Positions 42,322 to 50,810 of a stretch of DNA of 64,000 nt are shown here, one piece after another. The position numbers were made by a program, and so were the translations under genes. Position 1 is the stretch's first letter; the number at the start of each line of letters is the position of its first letter. The notes under the pieces are model-generated. The model searched no databases and was not told the origin of the DNA. It saw nothing but the letters and a program-made list of their open reading frames with translations. This DNA is from Rhodovastum sp963709085 (GTDB lineage Bacteria > Pseudomonadota > Alphaproteobacteria > Acetobacterales > Acetobacteraceae): the NCBI GenBank assembly GCA_963709085.1, contig CAVPVB010000007.1, positions 2,170,001-2,234,000 on the forward strand, in the 5' to 3' direction.

Positions 42322-42465
42322 AGGGTCTTAGGTGAGAGGGGGTGAGGAGATGCATCGGCATCTCCTCACCCCCTCTCACCTAAGACCCTCCAAGGAGCGG
42401 GGTCCAGGGGTCCACCGACCCCTGGCGGGTCCAGGGCAGAGCCCTGGCCTTACTTCCTTCCTCCC
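42245..42465. repeat. Composite 221-bp palindrome: two inverted hairpin repeats around a 33-bp perfect stem
   Basis: The outer arms (42245-42287 and 42423-42465) are a perfect 43-bp inverted repeat. The core (42321-42353 and 42358-42390) is a perfect 33-bp stem with the loop ATCG. Between core and outer arms are two diverged copies of the hairpin family, in opposite orientation: copy B at 42257-42313 and copy C at 42396-42453. The left arm overlaps the GT9 coding sequence and the right arm ends 75 bp before thrS. It may act as a very strong transcription terminator between the two genes. Confidence 0.95.
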
Positions 42466-42540
42466 CCGCGCAGGGGTTGCGCCTCCGGCGCGGCATCGCC
42501 ATAGAACCGGTCCGCTTTTACCACCCAGGAGGCCCACCCG

Positions 42541-44478
42541 ATGCCCGCCATCACCTTGCCCGACGGTTCCGTGCGCCGCTTCGACGGGCCGGTTACGGGC
42601 ACGACCGTGGCGGAGTCGATCGGGCCGGGCCTCGCCCGTGCCGCCCTGGCGATGAAGCTCGACGGCGCGGTGGTGGACCTTGCCACCCTGATCAAGCAGG
42701 ACGCCGCCATTGTCTTTGTCACGCGCAAGGACGCCGACGCGCTGGAACTGATCCGCCACGACGCCGCCCATGTGCTGGCCGAGGCGGTGCAGGCGCTGTT
42801 TCCCGGCACGCAGGTGACCATCGGGCCGTCGATCGAGAACGGCTTCTATTATGACTTCGCCCGCAACGAGCCGTTCACGCCGGAGGATTTTCCGGCGATC
42901 GAGGCGAAGATGCGCGAGATCGTCGCCGCCAATGCGCCGTTCGTGCGCGAGGTGGTGGACCGCGAGGAAGCGATCAGCGCGTTCAGCGAGAAGGGCGAGA
43001 AATACAAGGCGGAACTCATCCAGGACCTGCCGCGCGACGTTCCGATCAGCCTGTACCGGCAGGGCGAGTGGCTCGACCTCTGCCGCGGTCCGCATATGCG
43101 CTCCACCGGCGATGTCGGGCAGGCGTTCAAGCTGATGAAGGTCGCCGGCGCCTATTGGCGGGGCGACCACCGCAACGCCATGCTCAGCCGCATTTACGGC
43201 ACCGCCTGGCGCGACCAGAAGGAACTTGATGCCTACCTGCACATGCTGGAGGAGGCGGAAAAGCGCGACCACCGGCGCATCGGCCGCGAACTCGGCCTGT
43301 TCCACCTGCAGGAGGAAGCGGTGGGCAGCGTGTTCTGGCACCCCAAGGGCTGGAAGCTCTATCGCACCGCCGAGGATTACATGCGCCGGCGGCTCGACGA
43401 AGCCGGCTACCAGGAGGTGAAGACGCCCCAACTGGTGGACCGCGCCCTGTGGGAGCAGTCCGGTCACTGGGAAAAATTCCGCGAGCACATGTTCATCGCC
43501 CGGGTGGAGGACGAAGACCGCACCTATGCGCTCAAGCCGATGAACTGTCCGGGCGCGGTGATGATTTTTCGTCAGGGCATCCGGTCGTACCGGGAATTGC
43601 CGCTGCGCCTTGCCGAGTTCGGCGCCTGCCACCGCTACGAGCCGTCGGGCGCGCTGCACGGCATCATGCGGGTGCGCGGATTCCTGCAGGATGACGCGCA
43701 TATCTTCTGCACCGAGGCGCAGGTGGCGGACGAAACCGTGCGTTTTGTCGATCTGCTGTCCTCGATTTACCGCGATTTCGGCTTCTCCGAGTTCCGGGTG
43801 AAATTCTCCGACCGACCGCCGGTGCGGGCTGGCTCGGACGCGGTGTGGGACCGCGCCGAGGCGGCGTTGAAGGAGGCCTGCGCCACCGCCGGGGTCGATT
43901 ACACGCTGAACCCGGGGGAGGGGGCGTTCTATGGCCCCAAGCTCGAGTTCGTGCTGCGTGATGCGATCGGCCGGGACTGGCAGTGCGGCACACTGCAAGT
44001 TGATTTCGTTCTGCCCGAGCGGCTGGACGCGGAATATGTGGGTGAGGATGGCGCCCGGCACCGCCCGGTGATGCTGCACCGCGCCATCCTCGGCAGCTTC
44101 GAGCGTTTCCTCGGCATTTTGATCGAGCAGTACGCCGGCCGCTTCCCGCTCTGGCTCGCGCCGGTGCAGGTGGCGGTGGCGACCATCGTCTCGGATGCTG
44201 ATGCCTACGCGGAGGAGGTCGCCGCCGCGCTGCGCGCCGCCGGGCTGACCGTAAAAATTGACCTTTCCAACCAGAAGATTAACGCCAAGGTGCGCGACCA
44301 CAGCCTGCAGCGCGTGCCGGCGATTGCCGTGGTCGGGCGGCGGGAGGCGGAGGAGCGGAAAGTGGCGCTGCGCCGGCTCGGCGGGGAGACGCAGGAAATG
44401 CTGCCGCTGGCCGAGGCGGTGGCGCGGCTTGCAACCGAGGCGACGCCGCCCGATCTGCTTCGTGCGGCGCGCCGTTAA
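42541..44478 (+). CDS. thrS: Threonyl-tRNA synthetase
   Basis: ThrRS charges tRNA(Thr) in the cytoplasm. The 645-residue protein has the TGS domain (LPDGSVRRFDGPVTG), the editing domain with HDAAHVLAEA and the C-terminal zinc motif of editing (LDLCRGPHM), and the class II catalytic core. The core shows motif 2 around RLAEFGACHRYEPSGALHG, zinc ligands MNCPGAVMIF, and motif 3 HRAILGSFERFLGILIEQ. The anticodon-binding domain ends the protein. The ATG at 42541 follows CAGGAGG. It lies upstream of infC, the usual order in many bacteria. Confidence 0.98.
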   Translation: MPAITLPDGSVRRFDGPVTGTTVAESIGPGLARAALAMKLDGAVVDLATLIKQDAAIVFVTRKDADALELIRHDAAHVLAEAVQALFPGTQVTIGPSIENGFYYDFARNEPFTPEDFPAIEAKMREIVAANAPFVREVVDREEAISAFSEKGEKYKAELIQDLPRDVPISLYRQGEWLDLCRGPHMRSTGDVGQAFKLMKVAGAYWRGDHRNAMLSRIYGTAWRDQKELDAYLHMLEEAEKRDHRRIGRELGLFHLQEEAVGSVFWHPKGWKLYRTAEDYMRRRLDEAGYQEVKTPQLVDRALWEQSGHWEKFREHMFIARVEDEDRTYALKPMNCPGAVMIFRQGIRSYRELPLRLAEFGACHRYEPSGALHGIMRVRGFLQDDAHIFCTEAQVADETVRFVDLLSSIYRDFGFSEFRVKFSDRPPVRAGSDAVWDRAEAALKEACATAGVDYTLNPGEGAFYGPKLEFVLRDAIGRDWQCGTLQVDFVLPERLDAEYVGEDGARHRPVMLHRAILGSFERFLGILIEQYAGRFPLWLAPVQVAVATIVSDADAYAEEVAAALRAAGLTVKIDLSNQKINAKVRDHSLQRVPAIAVVGRREAEERKVALRRLGGETQEMLPLAEAVARLATEATPPDLLRAARR

Positions 44479-44526
44479 TCTGCCCGCCTGATTTGCGCCG
44501 TCTGACCTGCGCCGGCCGACGCTTGC

Positions 44527-44556
44527 TTGCACGTAGTACTTTAGCGAGACTAGCAT
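44527..44556 (+). promoter_or_regulatory. Sigma-70-like promoter for infC
   Basis: TTGCAC at 44527-44532 and TAGCAT at 44551-44556 are separated by 18 bases in the thrS-infC gap. They fit a housekeeping promoter. A small GC hairpin (GGGCCC-TGGGAA-GGGCCC, from 44569) follows in the leader before the infC ribosome site. Confidence 0.55.
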
Positions 44557-44624
44557 GCCCCTCGCGCCGGGCCCTGGGAAGGGCCCGAAGCGCGGCGATT
44601 CCGTAACAGCGACAGGAGACCACC

Positions 44625-45161
44625 ATAGCCAGAGGACCATTGCCCGCCACGCCGAGTCGCGACGGGCCCCGAGTCAACGAGGAAATTCGCGTCCCCCAGG
44701 TTCGTCTGATCGATCAGGACGGCGAAATGCAGGGCGTCATGACCGCCCGCGACGCGTTGCACCGCGCGTTTTCCGTCGGCCTCGACCTGCTGGAGATCAG
44801 CCCGAACGCCGAACCGCCGGTCGTTAAGATTCTCGACTACGGTAAGTACAAATACGAACAACAAAAGAAGAGAAACGAGGCCAAGAAGAAGCAAAAAGTC
44901 ATCGAGATCAAGGAGATCAAAGTCCGCCCGAACATCGATGAGAACGACTATCAGGTCAAGTTGCGGGCCATGAAGACGTTCATCGAGGAGGGCGACAAGG
45001 TCAAGGTGACGCTTCGCTTCCGCGGCCGTGAGATGGCGCACCAGGATATCGGCATCAAGGTGCTCGAGCGCATCCGCACCGATATGGACAACGCCACCAA
45101 GGTCGAGCAGATGCCGCGGATGGAAAACCGCCAGATGATCATGGTGCTGACGCCGCGTTAA
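44625..45161 (+). CDS. infC: Translation initiation factor IF-3 with AUA start codon
   Basis: IF-3 checks the start codon and dissociates ribosomes. The frame starts most naturally at ATA (44625), seven bases after the AGGAG of GACAGGAGACC, and reads IARGPLPATPSRDGPRVNEEI, which includes the conserved RVNEEI entry to the N-terminal domain. A TTG at 44640 is the next option but would cut off the conserved extension. The linker (KYKYEQQKKRNEAKKKQK) and the C-terminal domain (MAHQDIGIKVLERI) are complete; total 178 residues. infC commonly uses AUU, AUC or AUA so that IF-3 can repress its own translation, and this one appears to do so. Confidence 0.95.
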   Translation: MARGPLPATPSRDGPRVNEEIRVPQVRLIDQDGEMQGVMTARDALHRAFSVGLDLLEISPNAEPPVVKILDYGKYKYEQQKKRNEAKKKQKVIEIKEIKVRPNIDENDYQVKLRAMKTFIEEGDKVKVTLRFRGREMAHQDIGIKVLERIRTDMDNATKVEQMPRMENRQMIMVLTPR

Positions 45162-45534
45162 GCGGCCCAGCGTGTTGGCGCCGCGTTACCCGCGGCGTCG
45201 CGCACGCGCGCTGCCGCGGGCGCCAGCGGGCGGGGCCGCCTGAGGGAACGATTTCGAGGGGATCGGCATAGCCGGCCTGGCAGCCCGCTCATGGCCGCTT
45301 TCATTTTTAAATAGCACCGAATATTTCGCCAAACATTGGATTTGAGCATCCGGCTGAAGCTCCGGAGGCGATGGACGACGGAAATGGCAGAAGTCCACTG
45401 ACAAAATGGTCGGCGCCGGCGCCGGCGCCGGCGGGCATTCGGGCGGTTCCATCGTTGCAGAAGGGTCAGCTCGGAGGCTAACCTCGGTCAAGGAAAGCTG
45501 GTTGGACGCTCCATCCGGAGAAGGTGAGACCCAA
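45162..45534. other. Intergenic region after infC
   Basis: No gene is visible in these 373 bp. A 7-bp hairpin (CGCCGCG/CGCGGCG, 45179-45185 and 45191-45197) just after infC may terminate it, though no T-tract follows. An AT-rich patch is at about 45298-45350, and a threefold GGCGCC repeat is at 45412-45429. The promoter for the next gene probably lies in the AT-rich part. Confidence 0.5.
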
Positions 45535-46137
45535 ATGGTACGATTGGGCTATGCAGTTTTTGCAGCAGGACTGTTGATCGCACCGATGGCCGGTGCGCAG
45601 CAGCCGCCAGTTCCGAGCGGGATGGAGATCATGCGTGCCTGCGCAGGCGATGTCGAGCGCCTGTGTCCCGGTGTATCGCCGGGCCAGGGCCGGGTCAAAG
45701 CCTGCATGAAGGAGCACATTTCCCAATTGTCGGCGCCGTGCTTCGACACGCTGCTTTCTGCCGTCTCGGTCATGTACACAGTGAACAGCGACCTGCTGTT
45801 CCCGCCGGGCGGATGGCAATTGTCCCCGGCGGGCCAGCAGGTTTTCGCCAACCTGGTCAGGAAGCTCGCTCCGACACAGGAAAACAGGCTGTACGTCAGC
45901 GGCTTCACCGACAGCACCCCGATCGGCCCGGAACTGATGGCGCAGGGTATTACCTCCAACCTGCAGCTCTCGCAGATGCGGGCGGATAACGTGATGCAGT
46001 TCCTGATTTCGCAGGGCGTCAATCCCAACCTCATTGCCGCCAAAGGTTTTGGCGATGCCGATCCGGTGGCGTCCAACGAGACACCGGAAGGACAGGCGAA
46101 GAACCGGCGCGTGGAGTTGAGCCTGTATCCTTTGTAG
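45535..46137 (+). CDS. Cysteine-rich-repeat plus OmpA-like domain protein
   Basis: The 200-residue exported protein has a signal peptide (AVFAAGLLIAPMAGAQ), a cysteine-rich repeat (IMRACAGDVERLCPGV, KACMKEHISQLSAPC: four cysteines in the pattern of the eukaryotic-type GLG1 repeat), a linker and a C-terminal OmpA/MotB peptidoglycan-binding domain (YVSGFTDSTP, LSQMRADNVMQFLISQGV, KNRRVELSLYPL). It probably ties a Cys-repeat module to peptidoglycan in the periplasm. The ATG at 45535 is chosen for the signal peptide; the purine-rich AAGGTGAG lies upstream. The next gene begins after 60 bp. Confidence 0.82.
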   Translation: MVRLGYAVFAAGLLIAPMAGAQQPPVPSGMEIMRACAGDVERLCPGVSPGQGRVKACMKEHISQLSAPCFDTLLSAVSVMYTVNSDLLFPPGGWQLSPAGQQVFANLVRKLAPTQENRLYVSGFTDSTPIGPELMAQGITSNLQLSQMRADNVMQFLISQGVNPNLIAAKGFGDADPVASNETPEGQAKNRRVELSLYPL

Positions 46138-46197
46138 GCGGCGTGGTGCTCTGCAGCGGTCAGGACCGGAGATTTCCAACCGGGGGAGAGAGGGTGC

Positions 46198-46875
46198 ATG
46201 CGGCAGGGATCGAATTTGGCATGGATTGCGCGTCGCGATGTATTCCTCATGCTGGCAGGGACAGTCATTTTGTCGCGGACGAGCGATCTGTGCGCGCAGC
46301 CGCTGACGGCTGGTTCCGTCCCGAAAACGGTCTATGTGATCCGGCATGGCGAGAAACCTCAGGACCAGGGCGATCGGAACCTGATACTTCAGGGATGGGC
46401 ACGCGCGGCCATGCTGGCACGCGAGGCCGGGCAGATTTTTCCTGACCTTGCCTACGTATTTGCCACAGCCCCCGCGCACGGCAGCCCGAGCTGCCGTGAG
46501 ATCGAGACGGTGGAGCCGCTAGCGGAGGCCACCAAAATCCCATGCAATTTCGAGTTCAGCGAGGGCCGTGAAAAAGCGCTCGCGGACGAGATATTTGCCG
46601 GACCGATCTATAAGGACCGCGTTATCCTGATCTGCTGGCACCATTCGCGGATACCGGCCCTGCTCCAGGCGCTCGGAGTGACTTCCCATGTCGCCAAGCC
46701 GGATGAAGGGGAATTCGGCAGCATTTGGCGCCTCACCTATGGCGGGGGCAATGCTCCGGAGATGACCGAATACAGCCAACCGGAACTGACTGCCGTCGAT
46801 CAGACGGCGGCCGATGGCGTTCGCCGTCGGGCAATCGACAGTCTGCGGAAAACATGGCCGCGTTGTTTCCGATAA
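46198..46875 (+). CDS. Exported histidine-phosphatase-superfamily protein
   Basis: The 225-residue protein has an N-terminal export signal (FLMLAGTVILSRTSDLCAQ) and the histidine-phosphatase motif VIRHGEKPQ, with the nucleophilic His. The second catalytic His may be in LICWHHSRIP, and an Arg or Glu follows. The fold is shared by phosphatases and phosphoglycerate mutases; no substrate is indicated. A strong GGGGGAGAGAGGG site precedes the ATG. It follows the Cys-repeat/OmpA gene and may share a transcript. Confidence 0.8.
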   Translation: MRQGSNLAWIARRDVFLMLAGTVILSRTSDLCAQPLTAGSVPKTVYVIRHGEKPQDQGDRNLILQGWARAAMLAREAGQIFPDLAYVFATAPAHGSPSCREIETVEPLAEATKIPCNFEFSEGREKALADEIFAGPIYKDRVILICWHHSRIPALLQALGVTSHVAKPDEGEFGSIWRLTYGGGNAPEMTEYSQPELTAVDQTAADGVRRRAIDSLRKTWPRCFR

Positions 46876-46921
46876 GGTTGGGCGGGTCTCGGGTCATCCT
46901 GGTTGGTCTGGACGGCCGTGC

Positions 46922-46968
46922 GGCATCGCGTGCCGGAATTGAACCTGTGAGCTACCAGGACCGGCTGG
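46922..46968 (-). other. Possible tRNA remnant
   Basis: On the minus strand this stretch reads TGGTAGCTCACAGGTTCAATTCC followed by GGCA. GGTAGCTCA is like a D-arm and GGTTCAATTCC matches the T-arm (B-box) consensus, but only three bases separate them, so anticodon arm and acceptor stem are missing. It may be a deleted tRNA gene or chance. Confidence 0.25.
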
Positions 46969-46978
46969 CCTGATCCGG

Positions 46979-47839
46979 ATGAACATTCTGTCGATCCAGT
47001 CCTGGGTGGCCTATGGGCATGTGGGCAATGCCGCCGCCGCCTTTCCGCTGCAGCTTCTGGGGGCGGAGGTCTGGGCGGTCAATACCGTGCAGTTCTCCAA
47101 CCATCCGGGCTACGGCGCGTGCACCGGCCAGGTGTTCACCGGCGAGCAGATTGCTTCCCTCATCGACGGCATCGCGGCGCGCGGCGCGTTGCCGCGCTGC
47201 GATGCCGTGCTGTCCGGCTATATGGGCGATGCCGGCATCGGCACCGCCATCCTGGACGCGGCGGCGCGGGTGCGCCAGGCCAATCCGGCCGCCGTCTATT
47301 GCTGCGACCCGGTGATCGGCGACGAGGGCGGCGGCGTGTTCGTCCGCCCCGGCATTCCGGAGTTCATGCGCGACCGTGCGGTGCCGGAAGCCGACATCGC
47401 CACGCCCAACCTGTTCGAACTCGAATACCTGAGCGGGCAGGGGGCGCGCACGCTGGCGGCAGCGAAGCAGGCCGTAGCCCGCCTGCAGGCCGGCATGCGC
47501 CCCGGCGGTCTGCGCAGCGTGCTGGTCACCAGCCTGCGCACCGAGGCCACGCCGGCCGATTCGATCGATATGCTGGCGGGCGAGGCGGGCGCCTTCTTTC
47601 TCCTGCGCACGAAGCGGTTGCCGCGCGCTTTCAACGGTGCCGGCGATGCGCTGGCGGCCCTGTACTTGTACCACCGGCTGACCACCGGCAGTGCCGCGGC
47701 GGCGCTGTCGGCGGCCGGATCGTCGATCCACGGCGTGCTGCGGCGGACGGCGGAAGCCGGGTCGCGCGAGATTCTGACCGTCGCCGCCCAGGATGAGTTC
47801 GTCCGCCCCTCGGTGGTCTACGATTCGATGCCGGTCTGA
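46979..47839 (+). CDS. pdxY: Pyridoxal kinase PdxY
   Basis: This 286-residue ribokinase-fold enzyme phosphorylates pyridoxal to pyridoxal 5'-phosphate in the salvage pathway. NILSIQSWVAYGHVGN is the PdxY N-terminus, the TVQFSNHPGYG substrate loop follows, and CDPVIGDEGGGVFV is the conserved acidic region. The ATP-site motif FNGAGDALAALYL ends with the catalytic Asp. The sequence before the ATG is short of a good ribosome site. It converges on the Rap1a-like gene with 7 bp between stops. Confidence 0.94.
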   Translation: MNILSIQSWVAYGHVGNAAAAFPLQLLGAEVWAVNTVQFSNHPGYGACTGQVFTGEQIASLIDGIAARGALPRCDAVLSGYMGDAGIGTAILDAAARVRQANPAAVYCCDPVIGDEGGGVFVRPGIPEFMRDRAVPEADIATPNLFELEYLSGQGARTLAAAKQAVARLQAGMRPGGLRSVLVTSLRTEATPADSIDMLAGEAGAFFLLRTKRLPRAFNGAGDALAALYLYHRLTTGSAAAALSAAGSSIHGVLRRTAEAGSREILTVAAQDEFVRPSVVYDSMPV

Positions 47840-47846
47840 GCGGGGC

Positions 47847-48201
47847 TCATTGCCCGCATGGCCAGCGCGCCTGCAGGGCCTGCAGCGCCACCACGCCGAA
47901 GCGCTGTCCGCGCCGTTCCGCCTGCGCGTAGATGAAATCGGCGACGATCCGCGCCGCCCCGATGACGTTGCCGTCCGCCGGCATGCAGATGGTCGCCTGG
48001 GCCTGCCCGATGGCCAGCGCGGCGGCCACGCTGCCCGCGCAGGCGCCCATCTGCATTTCGCTCGCGGTCGGGGCATTCTCGGTCAGCGCTTCGCAGCCCT
48101 GCAGCAGCGAATTGGGGGTCAGAAGCGAGTTCCTGCGCCGCGGCAGGCGCGGCGAGGGCGAGCAGGCAGAATGAGGCGCACAGGGCAGGGGTGACACGCA
48201 T
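47847..48201 (-). CDS. Secreted Rap1a/Tai-family protein (one frameshift)
   Basis: This is a small exported protein of the Rap1a/Tai immunity-domain family, about 117 residues after correction. The signal peptide MRVTPALCASFCLLALAAP ending AAAQ is in one frame, and the mature domain NSLLQGCEALTE, QMGACAGSVAAALAIGQA, TICMPADGNVIGAARI is in the next. The join is a run of five C on the coding strand (48114-48118) that should be four, giving E-L-A-S-D-P-N-S-L-L. Rap1a proteins inhibit peptidoglycan amidase effectors of type VI secretion, but many family members have no effector neighbour, and none is here. Treat the immunity role as unproven. Confidence 0.75.
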
Positions 48202-48637
48202 GGCGGCATCCGGTTCGGGTCTGGTTCACACGCGCCCGGAACCCGCCGCAGCGCCTGCCGGCTCCACGGGGACCGGGCCGCAACGATCCCTCATTCGATC
48301 GGCGCTGGCAACGTCGATCGGGGGGGGCGGGCGGGTGCTGAAGGCATTGATGCAGGACCGCACTGCTTTTGTTATAAGCTGCCATCTCTCAACCGGCTCC
48401 GCCGTCGGGGGAGCGGTTGGATGGTGCGCGCCCAGGCAACCCGATGACAGTTGCCCCTAGATAGACGCGCGACGCATTTGTGCGCTGCAAAATTGCATAT
48501 TGTAACGCCGCGAATCCTGTGTATTTTGGTGGTACGATCCGAACGGTGGCTTTGAAGTTCCGCGAAGATGCTATGCGCGGGCTGAAGGGTGCGCTGTTTT
48601 CGGCTAATCCGGCGCAGATCTGGAAGGAACTCAAGCC
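48202..48637. other. Intergenic region with two hairpins, possible small RNA
   Basis: No gene is seen in these 436 bp. From 48390 two stems follow one another: CAACCG/CGGTTG (48390-48395 and 48414-48419) with an inner CTCC/GGAG, and GGCAAC/GTTGCC (48435-48440 and 48450-48455). A TTATAA at 48372 could be a -10 element for a short RNA. I could not match them to a known riboswitch. The right end carries the leader of the CBS gene with GGAAGG before the start. Confidence 0.4.
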
Positions 48638-49181
48638 ATGTCGGTTGCTGCAATCCTGAAGCACAAAGGCTGCGAAGTTTTTGCTGCCCGTCCGACCGAC
48701 ACCATTGCCGAGGTCGCCCGGAACCTCTCCGACCGGAGCATCGGCGTGGTGGTGGTGGTCGATACTGTCGGTACATTGCTCGGCATGCTCAGCGAGCGTG
48801 ACATCGTGAATGCGCTGGCCGCCAACGGCGCCTGGGCGCTGGAGATGTCGGCGGCGCAGGTGATGTCCAGCGAGGCTCAAGACGGTATCTCCGCAGACGA
48901 CCACGGGTCAGGCCCTGGCCATTATGGCGGCGGGCCATCACCGGTACCTCCCGGTCGTCGATGGCGGCGCGCTGGTCGGCGTTATCAGCATCGGTGACGT
49001 GGTGAAGAGCCGGATTCTCCAGCATGAGATCGAGGTCGACACGTTGCGCGCCTACGTCTCCGGCGCCGACTATGCGGTGACCTCCCCAATTCCCTCGTGG
49101 TGCGAAAGCGAGGACGAAAATACTGCCCCGACAGTGCCGGCGCCGGCCCGCGTCATGGCGCATGCGGCGGCAGGCGAGTAA
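48638..49181 (+). CDS. CBS-domain-pair protein (one frameshift)
   Basis: After correction this is a protein of about 180 residues with two CBS domains, an adenine-nucleotide-sensing module. The first domain is VFAARPTDTIAEVARNLSDR and LLGMLSERDIVNAL. The frame changes near 48874, where AGCGAGGCTCAAG should read AGCGAGCTCAAG, and the second domain continues MAAGHHRYLPVVDGGALVGVIS and GDVVKSRILQHE. A 38-residue tail follows. Such stand-alone CBS proteins are common in alphaproteobacteria; the target is unknown. The start has the site GGAAGGAACTCAAGCC. Confidence 0.87.
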
Positions 49182-49209
49182 CTAACCGGCACTAAGTTAC
49201 CCCGAGACA

Positions 49210-49255
49210 AAAACAAAAGAGGCTAAGGAAGAAACACCTTAGCCGCTTTTGTTTT
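49210..49255. terminator. Bidirectional intrinsic terminator
   Basis: AAAACAAAAG and GGCTAAGG (49210-49228) pair with CCTTAGCC and CTTTTGTTTT (49237-49255), with one mismatch and an 8-base loop. The stem is flanked by A- and T-runs on both sides, so it can stop transcription of the CBS gene and the convergent patatin gene. Confidence 0.92.
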
Positions 49256-49310
49256 CTGCCTTTCTCTCTGGGTGGCCCTTTGCTGCTGTCACGCATTGAC
49301 CCGGCAGGAT

Positions 49311-50810
49311 TCATGGCATCGGGGCGCGCGTTAATGATGCGTGGTTCTCGCGGCCGCCATCGCGCGCTGTGATCCCTTGGGCCGGCAACGGCGCTGGCGG
49401 GTAATTGTCGAGAAACGCCCGCAGCGGCGCGGACCCCGTCACCGCATCATGCCCGGCTGTTACCAGCAGATCGACATCGGCGCGCTCCAGCGTGAGGCTG
49501 GTGGGGATCGCCTGCAGGCGGTCGGTCTGCGGGCTGTCCGGCAGGTCGGAAAGGGCGATGTGGAGCAGCGCCGTCTGCACATCGTCGCAGCGCGTGCCGT
49601 CGATCACCGGTGCTTCCGCGCAACGGGCATCACGCAGGGTGCGTCCTACGATCTCGACCTGCTGATTGACCGTGTTCAGCGTCTCGAAATTATACCTGTC
49701 GATCAGGCCGCCGCTGACCAGGCCGAACATCGCCAGCAAGCCACCGACCTCCTTGCGTCGGGCAATCGAACTGTCCTGCGATCCCTGGCCGTCGATGCTG
49801 AGCAGCAGCACCCGCCGGATATGGGTCAGGCCGCGCGCGCGCAAATCCGTGGCCGACAGGACCTGCATCATGTTGCCCTGGCTGCGCATGGCGAGATTGT
49901 CGGAAACGCCGCCGTCCGCGAGATGCACATAGCGGGTGCGATCGGCGTCGAGGTAGCGCTCGGCCTTGAGCGCCTCCGCGCCGACGCGCGACAGCGGGTT
50001 GCGCCGCTCGGCGGGGGTGATGCGGCGCAACCAGCCGGGGGTTCGGCCGCCGCAATCCTCGGCATTGTTGGTCAGGGTGATCGGCGAGAACAGGCCGGGA
50101 AACCCGGCCGACGCGGCGACCGCACGGGCAACCGGGAAGACCGACAGGTCGGAGCAGATCAGGTCGAAATTGTCCTGGGTGAACAGGAACGGTGTGCCAT
50201 AGGAAATGTCGGTGGCGCCGATGGCGATCAGCGGCCGTCCCTGCGCCGCCAGGTCGGCGAAGGTCGCGCCGTGGAACATGTGGTCGTCATAGACGCGTTC
50301 CATGAAGTCGTTGGTGCCGATGCCGGGTTCGAGGAACCAGGTCCAGTTCCACGGCAGCAGATAAATGCCGTAAACGTAGCTGTTGGTGTCGTCGTACAGG
50401 AAATCGGTCTCGAACTGGCCGAACGCCTTGTCATGGTACAGGCCATAATAGCTCGCCGCATAGCTGCCGCCCGAGACGCCCGAGAGCATATCGATCTGGT
50501 CGAGCAGCGGGCGCGGGCCGGCGCGGGTCTGAACCATCACCTCGCGCATGCCCTTCAGCGCGCCGTAGCCGAACGATGCCGAGCGTTTGCCGCCGCCGGA
50601 TATGGCGACCATGGCGAGAAAATCCGGCGCATCGGGCGAGATGGGTAACTGGCCGAACCGGTAACCGCCGCGGGAGATGTTATCCGCGCCGACCGGCTCA
50701 AGCTGCGCCGGCGACAGCTTCTGCGCGTCGGTCACAAGGAAGGAGGCGCAGCCGCTGGTGGTCAGCGCGATCGCCAGGCAGAGGCAGCGCGTCAGCGTTG
50801 TCGTTGGCAT
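49311..50810 (-). CDS. Patatin-like phospholipase lipoprotein
   Basis: The 499-residue protein has a lipoprotein signal (CLAIALTTSGCAS) and a patatin domain: oxyanion glycines MVAISGGGKRSASFGYG, nucleophile GVSGGSYAAS and the catalytic Asp in LADGGVSDNLAM. It is a probable membrane-bound acyl hydrolase facing the periplasm. It is larger than and different from the patatin at 15381-16640. The insert region with YLLPWNWTWFLEPGIGTND is characteristic of this subfamily. The start follows CGGGCGGTTGAAATGCC without a strong ribosome site. A terminator lies beyond its stop. Confidence 0.88.
   Translation of the reverse strand: MPTTTLTRCLCLAIALTTSGCASFLVTDAQKLSPAQLEPVGADNISRGGYRFGQLPISPDAPDFLAMVAISGGGKRSASFGYGALKGMREVMVQTRAGPRPLLDQIDMLSGVSGGSYAASYYGLYHDKAFGQFETDFLYDDTNSYVYGIYLLPWNWTWFLEPGIGTNDFMERVYDDHMFHGATFADLAAQGRPLIAIGATDISYGTPFLFTQDNFDLICSDLSVFPVARAVAASAGFPGLFSPITLTNNAEDCGGRTPGWLRRITPAERRNPLSRVGAEALKAERYLDADRTRYVHLADGGVSDNLAMRSQGNMMQVLSATDLRARGLTHIRRVLLLSIDGQGSQDSSIARRKEVGGLLAMFGLVSGGLIDRYNFETLNTVNQQVEIVGRTLRDARCAEAPVIDGTRCDDVQTALLHIALSDLPDSPQTDRLQAIPTSLTLERADVDLLVTAGHDAVTGSAPLRAFLDNYPPAPLPAQGITARDGGRENHASLTRAPMP

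Noticed and set aside
48380..48465. Fluoride riboswitch
   Set aside because: GGATGG and GATGACA resemble parts of the motif, but the pseudoknot partners do not match and the downstream gene is a CBS protein, not crcB.
47847..50810. Type VI effector-immunity pair (Rap1a-like protein with the patatin lipoprotein)
   Set aside because: The genes are separated by the CBS gene and a terminator, the patatin is a lipoprotein with its own signal, and no VgrG, Hcp or PAAR gene is near.
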